From the NCBI RefSeq assembly GCF_000194985.1, contig NZ_GL878519.1:147904-211903 (forward strand): 64,000 nt of DNA, read 5' to 3'. Position 1 is the stretch's first letter; each line of letters begins with the position of its first letter. The notes below the pieces were generated by a model that saw only the letters and a list, made by a program, of their open reading frames with translations, searched no databases and was not told the DNA's origin. Below, piece by piece: positions 27,683 to 36,868 of the stretch. Source of the DNA: Dialister micraerophilus DSM 19965. GTDB taxonomy: Bacteria; Bacillota; Negativicutes; Veillonellales; Dialisteraceae. Made by a program: the position numbers and the translations under genes.

Positions 27683-28798
27683 TCAATCAAACATCAACTT
27701 TTTACGCCGTAAATATATATTCATCAAAAGTCCCACACAAAGTAAATTCATTACCAATGCGCTTCCTCCATAACTCATAAAAGGAAGAGGAATTCCTGTA
27801 ACCGGCATAATTCCGAGTGTCATTCCTACATTTATGAAAACTTGAAACAACCACATAGAAAATATTCCACACGCAATTAAACTTCCAAATGAGTCACCGG
27901 ATGCTTTAGATATAGAAATTGCTCTATATAGCAAAACAAAATATAAAAACAATATAAGTATTGCTCCGATAAATCCTAATTCTTCCCCTATTACTGAAAA
28001 TATAAAATCTGTATGATTTTCAGGTAAAAAATTTAATTGACTTTGTGTTCCTGCAAATAATCCTTGTCCTATAAATCCTCCGCTTCCTATAGATATTTTT
28101 GATTGAATTACATGATACCCGGATCCGAAAGGATCTACATTAGGATTAAAAAGTACCATAATACGCATTTTTTGATAAGAATGTAACACAAAAAACCATA
28201 TAAACGGCATAACCAACATTAATCCTAACAATGCTCTTTTAACAAGTTTCATTTCAAGACCGCATATAAAAAGCATTCCCATGGTTATAGCGGCAAAAAC
28301 TAAACTTGTACCTAAATCGGGTTGAATAAAAATTAATAAAGTTGGTGCAAACATAAGTGCAACTACAGGTATCAAGCTTTTCCACGTCTTAAATCCTTCA
28401 GGATGTTTTGATAATAATTTTGCCAAAGATATTATCATAAAAAACTTAGCAAATTCTGACGGCTGCAAAGTAATCGGACCTATTTGAATCCAACGCTGTG
28501 CACCTAATGCACTTGTTCCGGCAAATTTAACTATCAGTAAAAAAATTAAATTTATAACATATAGCCAATTTGACCATTTATAAAGAATTTTATAATCAAA
28601 ACGCAAAGTAAAAATAGAAAATATTATTCCTACAATCAAAAATACACCTTGCTTAATGACAAAATCAAATTGCCCGGGCTTATCCGCGATATTGGCATGA
28701 GTTGCACTTCCTATTATCAGTAAGCTTATAAATACAAGTCCAAGTACGGTAAAAATCAATGTACTGTCAACTCTACGTAGATACCGTATTAAATACAT
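27683..28798 (-). CDS. rodA: Peptidoglycan polymerase RodA (SEDS family)
   Basis: A 371-residue protein with about ten membrane helices. Family motifs include ALGAQRWIQIGPITLQPSEFAK, PDLGTSLVF, FLPENHTDFIFSVIGEELGFIG and the final GIPLPFMSYGGSALVMNL. RodA polymerises lipid II into glycan strands and works with the class B PBP encoded two genes upstream. GGAGG precedes the ATG. It begins 3 bases after minD. Confidence 0.95.
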   Translation of the reverse strand: MYLIRYLRRVDSTLIFTVLGLVFISLLIIGSATHANIADKPGQFDFVIKQGVFLIVGIIFSIFTLRFDYKILYKWSNWLYVINLIFLLIVKFAGTSALGAQRWIQIGPITLQPSEFAKFFMIISLAKLLSKHPEGFKTWKSLIPVVALMFAPTLLIFIQPDLGTSLVFAAITMGMLFICGLEMKLVKRALLGLMLVMPFIWFFVLHSYQKMRIMVLFNPNVDPFGSGYHVIQSKISIGSGGFIGQGLFAGTQSQLNFLPENHTDFIFSVIGEELGFIGAILILFLYFVLLYRAISISKASGDSFGSLIACGIFSMWLFQVFINVGMTLGIMPVTGIPLPFMSYGGSALVMNLLCVGLLMNIYLRRKKLMFD

Positions 28799-28801
28799 TA
28801 A

Positions 28802-29668
28802 TTACCACCTCCGTCTTCGCCATTTATAGTTTGTTCCTGCATAAATTTTAGATTTATTATAGATTTTAGGTTCACTTTTTAAAAATATTTCTTTTTTTAA
28901 ATAATTTATATTATCTTTTTCAGCATCATTCAAAATTTTTTCCCATATATCAAAATCTGTAGTTTTCCCATAAACAAGATAATCCGTGATTTTATTTATA
29001 GAATTTGAAAAAGCACCCAAATCAACAAATTCCGATAAATTTCCACTTTGATAAGACTTTTCAGCTTTAATCGAATATGGTATTGCAGCTAAAAACAAAT
29101 CTTGATTTATAGAATTATATAATTCTTTAAACGATATGCCTATTTTATCAATATTTTTCATCCTATTTAATATAAAAAATACAGATGAAGAGGATTTCAA
29201 TTCAAGTAATAACCGTTCTGCCGAACGCTTACTTGTCCACAAGGGTGCCATTACAACAAAAATTTTATGAGAATATTTTTCTGCTCCTTTTAATTCAAAT
29301 CCTATTCCCGCAGGACAATCTAATATTACAACGTCATATAATGCAGAAACATCTTCAATTACAGCATCTACAGAACCTGAAAAAAGCTCATTCCATCCCT
29401 CTTTTACCGTACCCGGTAAAAAATCTAAATTTTCATTTACTTTAAGTATGGCTTCTTGTGCAAAACACTTACCTTGTGCCAAATCCCAAAAATGATATAA
29501 AGATTCACTCTCCAAACCCAACACAATATCCAAACTTCTAAGCCCCATATCTCCGTCTATAAGTAATGTTTTTTTACCTTTTTTTGCAAAACTTATACCT
29601 AATGAAGCAGCCAATAAAGTTTTTCCTACTCCACCTTTACCGGATACAACTGATATAACTTCTGCCAT
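28802..29668 (-). CDS. minD: MinD-family ATPase
   Basis: A 288-residue ParA/MinD ATPase. It has the deviant Walker A SGKGGVGKT at the start, switch I DGDMGLRSLD and Walker B region VVILDCPAGI, so it should be active. MinD binds the membrane as an ATP dimer and positions the division site through MinC. Neither minC nor minE is next to it. The C-terminus lacks the usual short amphipathic helix and instead ends in a basic-aromatic tail (YKWRRRRW). It lies 2 bases after mrdA, in the cell-elongation operon. Confidence 0.88.
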   Translation of the reverse strand: MAEVISVVSGKGGVGKTLLAASLGISFAKKGKKTLLIDGDMGLRSLDIVLGLESESLYHFWDLAQGKCFAQEAILKVNENLDFLPGTVKEGWNELFSGSVDAVIEDVSALYDVVILDCPAGIGFELKGAEKYSHKIFVVMAPLWTSKRSAERLLLELKSSSSVFFILNRMKNIDKIGISFKELYNSINQDLFLAAIPYSIKAEKSYQSGNLSEFVDLGAFSNSINKITDYLVYGKTTDFDIWEKILNDAEKDNINYLKKEIFLKSEPKIYNKSKIYAGTNYKWRRRRW

Positions 29669-29670
29669 TA

Positions 29671-31539
29671 TTAATTCCCTCCGGTATCAATTTTGTAATC
29701 TTTTTTCTTATTCTTTGCATAATCACCAATATGAAAATATGCATCCATCATCTTTTTTACAACTGGAGCGGCAGATTGCGATCCAAATCCGCTATGCTCA
29801 AAAAATGCAACAACAACAATTTCAGGTTTATCAAAAGGTGCATAAGCTATAAACCATCCGTTTTCACCACCGTTAGTTTCTGCAGTACCGGATTTCCCGG
29901 CAATAGGTATCGGATAATTATTAAAAATAAATCCCCCTGTACCTTCTTTAGTCATAACTTTTCGTAAAGCTTCACTTATATAACCTAAATTTGTTTTTGA
30001 TACCGGAATTGAGCCTAAACTTACCGGTGCAAAAATTTTCATCGGTGTTCCATCAAGATTATCAATTCTACTTACAACATACGGTTTATATCTTACTCCA
30101 CCGTTGGCAATGGCAGAATAAACCATTGCCATTTGAATAGGAGTTGTCAATGTGTAACTTTGTCCTATAGATGCATCAAAAGTTTCCCCCAAATACCAAT
30201 CTTGATGAAAAACTTTAAGTTTATATTCCTCACTTGCAACATTGCCTTCCGATTCTCCATCCAAATCAATACCTGTTTTTTTACCGAGACCGAACTCTCC
30301 TGCCATTTTAGATAACCTATCAATACCGGTTCTTCTTCCCATTTCATAAAAATATACATTATCCGATTTAGCCATAGCATCATAAAAATCAATCCATCCG
30401 AAAGCTTCCCCCTCGGCATTTCTTTTATCTATAATCCAATGTTTACCGTTATCATAAATTTTTTCATCCGGCATCATAACCTTAGATTCCAACGCAGTTG
30501 CAGCAGTAATTACTTTGAAAATAGAACCAGGAGCATACATTGATGAAACAGCTCTATCTTGAAGAGGATGATTTTTATTATTAATAATGTCATTCCATTC
30601 AGATGACTTAATACCTCTACTGAACATATTGGGATCATACGTAGGCCAACTTACCATAGCCAATACTGCACCTGTATTAGGATCTACAGCTATAACTGAT
30701 GCACCTGTAGGGGAAACGCCCATTCCGTTCAATTCTTTAACTTGTGCTTCAACTGCATCTTCGGCAGCTTTTTGGAGTTTCGCGTCTATAGTCAATCTTA
30801 TATTTTGTCCGGAAACAACCTCTTCACCTGTTATGTAACGAACAGGATGTCCGGCTGCATCTACTTCTACTTTTTTTACTCCGTTTTTGCCTTCCAAATA
30901 TTGATTATATTTTTGTTCCAAACCTGCTCTTCCTATAATAGCTGAAGATTTATACGGATTACCGTTCTTATCACGATCTTCATTACCGGCCTCACCGACA
31001 TAACCTAATATTTGAGCACCGGCAGACTTAAAAGGATATATTCTTATAGGTGCAATTTCAATTTCTATTCCTGGGAATTCATCTTTTCTTTCTTCAATTT
31101 GTGTGGCAACATCTACACCTACATTATTTACAAGATAGATTGCACCGAAATTGGACTTATAATCTTCAATTCTTTTCTTTAAATCATCGACTGAAACATG
31201 TACTAAGTCAGATATTTTTTTCAATTCTTCATCTTTTATTTGAATACCTTGTCTATCTACGGGTATGGTTATACTGTAAGACGATTTGGAACCTGCCAAA
31301 ACTATACCGTTTCTATCATAAATAACGCCTCTTGCCGCCTGAACCGGTAAATGTCTTATTCTGTTTCCATCCGCTTCACTCTTGTAATAAGATGCATCAA
31401 TAACTTGCATAAAAAATAAACGCAATCCCAATATGCAAATTAAAATCACTGCAGTATAAATTAAATTGGAATAACGTGATTCTTCTCTTTTTTTTAAAAG
31501 ACTTTCCAAAATTAAAGGTACATGTTTACGATTCACCAA
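29671..31539 (-). CDS. mrdA: Penicillin-binding protein 2 (class B transpeptidase, elongasome)
   Basis: A 622-residue protein with an N-terminal membrane anchor (about 23-46), a dimerisation domain (RGVIYDRNGIVLA onward) and a transpeptidase domain. Active-site motifs are GSIFK (Ser near residue 338), SDN in AKSDNVYFYEMGRR and KSGTAE. It cross-links peptidoglycan during side-wall growth with RodA. It overlaps mreD by 7 bases and minD follows. Confidence 0.95.
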   Translation of the reverse strand: MVNRKHVPLILESLLKKREESRYSNLIYTAVILICILGLRLFFMQVIDASYYKSEADGNRIRHLPVQAARGVIYDRNGIVLAGSKSSYSITIPVDRQGIQIKDEELKKISDLVHVSVDDLKKRIEDYKSNFGAIYLVNNVGVDVATQIEERKDEFPGIEIEIAPIRIYPFKSAGAQILGYVGEAGNEDRDKNGNPYKSSAIIGRAGLEQKYNQYLEGKNGVKKVEVDAAGHPVRYITGEEVVSGQNIRLTIDAKLQKAAEDAVEAQVKELNGMGVSPTGASVIAVDPNTGAVLAMVSWPTYDPNMFSRGIKSSEWNDIINNKNHPLQDRAVSSMYAPGSIFKVITAATALESKVMMPDEKIYDNGKHWIIDKRNAEGEAFGWIDFYDAMAKSDNVYFYEMGRRTGIDRLSKMAGEFGLGKKTGIDLDGESEGNVASEEYKLKVFHQDWYLGETFDASIGQSYTLTTPIQMAMVYSAIANGGVRYKPYVVSRIDNLDGTPMKIFAPVSLGSIPVSKTNLGYISEALRKVMTKEGTGGFIFNNYPIPIAGKSGTAETNGGENGWFIAYAPFDKPEIVVVAFFEHSGFGSQSAAPVVKKMMDAYFHIGDYAKNKKKDYKIDTGGN

Positions 31540-32033
31540 CGAATCTCCCTCTCTTGTTTAAATTTCCATAATAATTTATGTAAAAAAAGAGCAATCAATC
31601 CATTACATAAAACAAACGGCACACCCAATACTAAATAATAATCAGTTAAATAATTATATCCGCTTTGCCAAACAATAAAACTTGACATAAAAAAATAAAC
31701 AAAACTTCCTATCAAAACTGAAATAAAAGAAACATACCAATGTTTATTATATTTTTCTTTTATAAATTGCACTATAAACCATGAAATAATTACATATGGA
31801 AATATATGTAGTCCAAAAAAATTACCTATTATCAAATCTTGAATTAATCCAAATACAACAGCAAAAACAAAAATCTCTTTCTTCTCAAGAATTAAAGAAA
31901 AGATAATCAATACCGTCAAAAATATATCCGGCTGCCATTTACCGAATAAAAGTAACGGTAAAAAAGAACCTTGCAAAAAAAACAAAACTACAGAAATACT
32001 GAAAAGTTTCCAATAATTCATATTATTCTCCAA
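31533..32033 (-). CDS. mreD: Rod shape-determining protein MreD
   Basis: A 166-residue very hydrophobic protein with about five membrane helices and the typical start WKLFSISVVLFFLQGSFLPL. It is identified mainly by its position between mreC and mrdA and by size. It overlaps mreC by 11 bases. Confidence 0.88.
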   Translation of the reverse strand: MENNMNYWKLFSISVVLFFLQGSFLPLLLFGKWQPDIFLTVLIIFSLILEKKEIFVFAVVFGLIQDLIIGNFFGLHIFPYVIISWFIVQFIKEKYNKHWYVSFISVLIGSFVYFFMSSFIVWQSGYNYLTDYYLVLGVPFVLCNGLIALFLHKLLWKFKQEREIRW

Positions 32034-32931
32034 CTCTATTCATATTGGGATCCATAGGCGGTTCTTTTAATAATTCTTCTGAATTTTCTTTTTGTAATAC
32101 CGTTCTTGCGATAGGATTCATAATAACGAACACTTCTTCCAAACGTCCAAAATTTACTGCAGGTTTAATTTCTATAGATTGTGTTGAACCGGCCTCGTCT
32201 ACAATTACATTTTCAACAACACCTACCAACGCACCTTTAGGATATACACCGCCATATCCGGAAGCTATAATTTGGTCTCCCTTTACAACATCCGCCTCAC
32301 GCGCCAAGCCTGAAATAATCAAATTACCGGGATTAGTGCTGTTACCTGAAGCTATTGCCTCAACTCGCGAATCAAGCCTTTGAACCAAAACACCGATTTT
32401 ACATCCCGGATCAATCAAAAGTTTGACTCTTGCAGATGTAGGATATACTTCCGTAATATAACCTACAATACCTTCCGGTACAATTACAGGCATATATTTT
32501 TTCAGACCTGCATCTTCTCCATGATCGATTACCAATGTATTTGACCATACACCATAATCTCTCATAATTGTCGTAGCACCCATTAATTTATATTCTTTAC
32601 TGCGTTCTTTAAATCCCAAGAGAGTTTTATAACGCATATTTTCAGCCAAAATTTCTTTATAAACGGATTGTTCAGCCTTTAGACTTCCATTTTCACGTTT
32701 CAACTCTTCAAGTTCATTCCAATTGTCTATTATTTGATCCAATATTGAAATTCCTGTCTTACCAAGAAAAGAAACTCTACTTATACCATGCTCAAACGGA
32801 GCTGTCGTAAATGCTAAAGATTTAGAAATAAACGGGACCGATTCACGATGTCTCCATCCCCATCCGCAAAAGCCTAAAACCAATAAAACGACAATCACAG
32901 AAACTATTTTACGTTTATCAAAAAAGAACAA
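32023..32931 (-). CDS. mreC: Cell shape protein MreC
   Basis: A 302-residue protein with an N-terminal transmembrane helix (about 8-26), a coiled coil (about 65-100), and a beta-rich extracytoplasmic domain with VIVPEGIVGYITEV and SGYGGVYPKGALVGVV. MreC activates the RodA-PBP2 pair. It lies 3 bases after mreB. Confidence 0.94.
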   Translation of the reverse strand: MFFFDKRKIVSVIVVLLVLGFCGWGWRHRESVPFISKSLAFTTAPFEHGISRVSFLGKTGISILDQIIDNWNELEELKRENGSLKAEQSVYKEILAENMRYKTLLGFKERSKEYKLMGATTIMRDYGVWSNTLVIDHGEDAGLKKYMPVIVPEGIVGYITEVYPTSARVKLLIDPGCKIGVLVQRLDSRVEAIASGNSTNPGNLIISGLAREADVVKGDQIIASGYGGVYPKGALVGVVENVIVDEAGSTQSIEIKPAVNFGRLEEVFVIMNPIARTVLQKENSEELLKEPPMDPNMNRVGE

Positions 32932-32934
32932 TTT

Positions 32935-33972
32935 TTATGCTCCTCCATAATATTTTTCGCCGTTTTCAATTATCAATAATTTTTTACTAAACTCAGTTAA
33001 TGCCAAATAACAACCTTTAACTACTGAAATATCCGGATTTTCTGAAACATATACCGGAACTCCCAATTCAGAAGCGAAAAAATCTGCTATATCCGGAAAC
33101 AATGCGGTACCCCCTGATAACAGTATTCCATTTATCATCAAATCTTCTGCCATTTCAGGTGTTATCTCATAAAACATTTTTTTTACTAAATTTACTGCAG
33201 GCTCAAATAAATGATGCATAAGACCGTAAATTTCATTGTAATTCAACTCACAAATAACCTCTACTCCGTCTTTTACACGTCTGCCTCTTACAGTAAGTGA
33301 ATTTTTAACTCCTGTTTCAGCAATAGATTCTCCAATATTCTTTTTTAAAATTTCCGCTTGATTTAAGCTTATATGAATATTATACTCTTCTCTTAAAAAA
33401 GAACGTAAACCTTTATCAATTAATTTCCCGCCGAACTCTATATTATTCGATTGCAACAAACCACCGCTTGCAAAAATTCCGCATTCGGTAACTTCACTTC
33501 CAATAACCACAGAACATATAGTTTCCGGAAGATACAAAATAGAACCGGAACCTATAGCTGCGGCCGCAGAAGATGAAATTAAAAATACTTTTTGAACACC
33601 TGCATGAATAGTAGCGTCTACAAGAGCATGTCTTACCACAGCACTCATATCACAAGGAATAGAAAGCATGACTATAGGTTTACTTGCAGACTTTTTCAAT
33701 GCCTTTGATATGAAGTAATTCATCATTGACTTTACTAAATTATAATCAGTCATAACGCCACATTTTATAGGCCAAATCAATTGTATTTTTTCCGGCTCCT
33801 GGTTATATCTTACAATCGCATTAATTCCGAAAGCTACAACAGACTTATCAATATAATCAATTGCTACCGCAGAAGATTCAGATAAAATAAGTTTGTTTTC
33901 TGAAAATATACGTATTTGAGATGAACCCATATCAATTCCTAATTTTTTTGTTGTTCCATAAAAAGATTTCAT
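32935..33972 (-). CDS. mreB: MreB-like actin homolog with degenerate nucleotide site
   Basis: A 345-residue actin-fold protein, in the mreB position before mreC. The overall fold pattern is MreB-like: GIDMGSS (11-17), WPIKCGVMTDYNLVKSMM, IPCDMSAVVRHALVDA, GGKLIDKGLRSFLREEYN, LSGGTALFPDI. Three nucleotide elements have changed: phosphate-1 DLGTAN reads DMGSSQ, the IEEPMAAAIG segment carrying the catalytic Glu reads LISSSAAAAIG (132-141), and phosphate-2 DIGGGTTE reads VIGSEVTE (156-163). It may still polymerise or scaffold, but ATP hydrolysis looks doubtful. It heads the operon that runs to trx. Confidence 0.88.
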   Translation of the reverse strand: MKSFYGTTKKLGIDMGSSQIRIFSENKLILSESSAVAIDYIDKSVVAFGINAIVRYNQEPEKIQLIWPIKCGVMTDYNLVKSMMNYFISKALKKSASKPIVMLSIPCDMSAVVRHALVDATIHAGVQKVFLISSSAAAAIGSGSILYLPETICSVVIGSEVTECGIFASGGLLQSNNIEFGGKLIDKGLRSFLREEYNIHISLNQAEILKKNIGESIAETGVKNSLTVRGRRVKDGVEVICELNYNEIYGLMHHLFEPAVNLVKKMFYEITPEMAEDLMINGILLSGGTALFPDIADFFASELGVPVYVSENPDISVVKGCYLALTEFSKKLLIIENGEKYYGGA

Positions 33973-34200
33973 TTAAATATCCTTCCTGACATACAACAAT
34001 ATTGTATCATATATATTCATAAACTTGTAAAACAATAGACGTAAAACAGGCTTAAAATGGCATTAATAAACCTTTATATAATAAATTTTATAATCGCTAA
34101 ATTTACAATTTCAAAAATAATTAATATCTTACAAATTTTTAAATCACAAACAATTTTATTATAACTTACTTATTGATAAACATCATAATAAATTGCATTA

Positions 34201-34240
34201 AAAAAGTCGACTGCTAAATTTATTTTTCAGTAGTCGACTT
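34201..34240 (-). terminator. Terminator of yajQ
   Basis: Hairpin AAGTCGACT/AGTCGACTT with further partial pairs, followed on the minus strand by T residues. Confidence 0.75.
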
Positions 34241-34254
34241 AAAATTTATATTTA

Positions 34255-34749
34255 TTATCTATAATTTACAAACTGTAAATCAATATCAAGATCTTGCTCC
34301 TTCAAAAATGAAATACATTCTTGCAAATTATCTTTATCTCTTCCGCTTATTCTTACTTCATCGGAATTTATTTTAGCTTGAACTTTTATTTTTGAACTCT
34401 TTACAAGTTTCACTATTTTTTTTGCTGTTTCAGAGGAAATTCCATTTTTAAGTTCCAAAACTTGCCTTACGGTTCCACCTGCAGCTGCTTCTTTTTTATG
34501 CTCTATAATATTTTTTAAAGATATTCCACGTTTTACCAATTTACCGTTTAAAATTTCACGGACCAACTTCAATTTAAAATCATCATCCCCGATTAAAACA
34601 ATCTCATTTTCTTCGGTTAAACTTATTTTACTTTTACTTCCTTTAAAATCATATCTTGTTGCAATTTCTTTTGAAGCCTGATTAACAGCATTATTAACTT
34701 CTTGTAAATCAGTTCTGCAAACAACATCAAATGAATAATCCTTAGCCAT
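34255..34749 (-). CDS. YajQ family cyclic-di-GMP/nucleotide-binding protein
   Basis: A 164-residue UPF0234/YajQ protein: YSFDVVCRTDLQEVNNAVNQASKEIATRYDFKGS, KKIVKLVKSSKIKVQAKINSDEVRISGRDKDNLQ. Some homologs bind cyclic-di-GMP, others RNA or nucleotides; which applies here is unknown. It is a single gene with its own terminator. The HD-GYP protein at 5446 is the only other possible cyclic-di-GMP-related gene in the window. Confidence 0.92.
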   Translation of the reverse strand: MAKDYSFDVVCRTDLQEVNNAVNQASKEIATRYDFKGSKSKISLTEENEIVLIGDDDFKLKLVREILNGKLVKRGISLKNIIEHKKEAAAGGTVRQVLELKNGISSETAKKIVKLVKSSKIKVQAKINSDEVRISGRDKDNLQECISFLKEQDLDIDLQFVNYR

Positions 34750-34865
34750 ATAAAATCTCCTTAATTAAATTAATTAAATCGCATTTCTTAAATTAAATTT
34801 TACCACATATAATTTAATTTTGCTTAATATGCAAATTATACAAATTTTATTTATATACTTTAGAT

Positions 34866-34896
34866 TATGGAAAAAGAAATATTACTCGAGTATAAT
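34866..34896 (+). promoter_or_regulatory. Possible promoter of fba
   Basis: A TATAAT -10 box at 34891-34896, about 70 bases before the start codon. The -35 side is weak (TTATGG or TGGAAA). Confidence 0.35.
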
Positions 34897-34965
34897 GAAA
34901 GTGATTAATATTATTTCTATCATTCACGTTATATTTTAATTGTGAACAACGAAAGGATGTTTATA

Positions 34966-35898
34966 ATGCCAATAGTAGGAACAAAAGAAATGCTCAAAAA
35001 AGCATATATTGGAAAGTATGCTATAGGAGCATTTAACGTAAATAATATGGAAATTGTACAAGGAATAATGGAAGCTGCACATGAGAAGAAATCTGCAGTA
35101 ATTTTACAAGCATCTGAAGGTGCTAGACAATATGCCGGACAAGATTACATTGTAAGTCTTATAAAAACAGCTTCCGCTCAATATCCTGAAATACCGGTTG
35201 CAATTCATTTGGATCATGGTTCTTGCTTTGAAGTTTGTAAAGAATGCATTGATGGAGGATTTACTTCTGTAATGTATGACGGTTCAAGACATGATTTTGA
35301 AAAAAATATAAAAATTACAAAGCAGGTTGTAGAATACGCACACGCTCATGGTGTTGTTGTTGAAGCTGAATTAGGAAGACTTGCAGGTGTCGAAGATTTG
35401 GTAAGTGTAGATGCGAAAGATGCCATTTTTACAGATCCTGACCAAGCAGTTGAATTCGTAGAAAGAACCGGATGTGATTCACTTGCAATAGCTATAGGAA
35501 CAAGCCACGGTGCATATAAATACAGTGGGGAACCTTATCTTGATTATGAAAGACTTGAAAAAATAGGTAAGTTGTTGCCGGATTATCCGATTGTGCTTCA
35601 TGGTGCTTCTACAGTCATTCAACATTATGTAAAGAAGTGTAATGAATATGGCGGAAAAGTAAACGGTGCAAAAGGTGTTCCTGAAGAAATGCTAAGAAAA
35701 GCTGCTACAATGGCAGTTTGTAAAATAAATATCGACACCGATATACGTTTAGCCATGACTGCAGCAGTTCGCCAAGCACTTATTGAACATCCAGAAAATT
35801 TTGACCCGCGTAAATATTTAAAAGAAGGAAGAAATGCAGTAAAAGAAATGGTTATGCATAAAATCGAAAAAGTTGTCGGTTCTTCAAATTCTATATAA
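34966..35898 (+). CDS. fba: Class II fructose-1,6-bisphosphate aldolase
   Basis: A 310-residue zinc-dependent aldolase of glycolysis and gluconeogenesis. It has YAIGAFNVNN near the start, the zinc-ligand stretch AIHLDHGS, VEAELGRLAG, AIGTSHGAYK, LHGAST and NIDTDIR. It splits fructose 1,6-bisphosphate into glyceraldehyde 3-phosphate and dihydroxyacetone phosphate. The ATG at 34966 follows AAAGGATG; an in-frame start at 34942 does not have a good site. One of only two plus-strand genes in the window. Confidence 0.96.
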   Translation: MPIVGTKEMLKKAYIGKYAIGAFNVNNMEIVQGIMEAAHEKKSAVILQASEGARQYAGQDYIVSLIKTASAQYPEIPVAIHLDHGSCFEVCKECIDGGFTSVMYDGSRHDFEKNIKITKQVVEYAHAHGVVVEAELGRLAGVEDLVSVDAKDAIFTDPDQAVEFVERTGCDSLAIAIGTSHGAYKYSGEPYLDYERLEKIGKLLPDYPIVLHGASTVIQHYVKKCNEYGGKVNGAKGVPEEMLRKAATMAVCKINIDTDIRLAMTAAVRQALIEHPENFDPRKYLKEGRNAVKEMVMHKIEKVVGSSNSI

Positions 35899-35919
35899 AT
35901 TTTTACCTCTTAAACTAAT

Positions 35920-35954
35920 AAAAAGAGTATCAGTTACAAACTGATACTCTTTTT
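35920..35954. terminator. Bidirectional terminator between fba and dapA
   Basis: A stem of about 16 base pairs (AAAAAGAGTATCAGTT with its complement) and a tiny loop, flanked by A on one side and T on the other, between two convergent genes. Confidence 0.85.
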
Positions 35955-35965
35955 ATTTTAAAACA

Positions 35966-36850
35966 CTATATCTTACCATAAAATTTCAACAAATCTTTTA
36001 CGAAATTTTCTTCCTTTTCAGATGCCTCTACCATAGGAAGTCTAAACGTTCCTCCCGGAAGTCCCATCAAATTTATTGCGGTTTTCACAGGAATAGGATT
36101 TGTTATAAAGAAAAGTTCTTTCATCATTCTGTAATATTTTAAATGTATTTTTGCAGCTTCTTTTAAGTTACCTGACTCAGCAGCTTTCACAAGTTCAAGC
36201 ATTTCATCTCCGATTATATGACTTGCTACGCTTATAACTCCTGCACCGCCAATTGAAATAAGAGGTAATGTGAACGAATCATCTCCGCTGTAAATCAAAA
36301 AATTCTCCGGTAAAAGAATTCTCTCTTTGGTTGTTTGTTCCCAATTACCTACAGCATCTTTTATTCCTACTATATTTTCACATACATCCGTAAGTCTCTT
36401 TACAGTTTCAGGTAATATATTCGCACCTGTTCTTCCTGGAACATTATATAAAATTATAGGAAGTTTTGTTGAATCTGCAATCTTTTTAAAATGTCTGTAC
36501 ATACCTTCTTGAGTAGGTTTTACATAAAAAGGAACAATAACAAGCAATGCATCAAGTCCTATATTTTCTATTTTTTTTATAAATCTTATTATGCTTTCAG
36601 TATCAATACCGCCTGCATTACCTATTACATATGCTTTATCTCCCACAGATTCAATTACAGTTTTATATAATTTAATCTTTTCTTCTTCAGAAAGCGTAGC
36701 ACCTTCACCTGTTGTTCCACCTGCTAAAATACCTTCCGAACCGTGATCAACCAAGTATTTGGATAACTCTGCCACTCCTCCATAATTTACATTTCCTTCT
36801 TGATCAAAAGGTGTTATCATAGCCGTTATTACACGTCCGAAATTATTCAT
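35966..36850 (-). CDS. dapA: 4-hydroxy-tetrahydrodipicolinate synthase
   Basis: A 294-residue TIM-barrel enzyme that condenses aspartate semialdehyde and pyruvate. Motifs: GGTTGEGATLSEEEK, the Tyr site YNVPGRTGANI, the Schiff-base Lys in IVGIKDAVGNW and SGDDSFTLPLISIGGAGVISVASH. It is the third diaminopimelate gene after dapB and asd, supplying lysine and the cell-wall diaminopimelate. Confidence 0.96.
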   Translation of the reverse strand: MNNFGRVITAMITPFDQEGNVNYGGVAELSKYLVDHGSEGILAGGTTGEGATLSEEEKIKLYKTVIESVGDKAYVIGNAGGIDTESIIRFIKKIENIGLDALLVIVPFYVKPTQEGMYRHFKKIADSTKLPIILYNVPGRTGANILPETVKRLTDVCENIVGIKDAVGNWEQTTKERILLPENFLIYSGDDSFTLPLISIGGAGVISVASHIIGDEMLELVKAAESGNLKEAAKIHLKYYRMMKELFFITNPIPVKTAINLMGLPGGTFRLPMVEASEKEENFVKDLLKFYGKI

Positions 36851-36868
36851 ATTTTCACACTCCCCGTT

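Noticed and set aside
33985-34020. Operator-like symmetry ACAATATTGT before mreB
   Set aside because: It is a short AT-rich palindrome of the kind common in this DNA and overlaps a probable -10 region; no regulator is linked to it.
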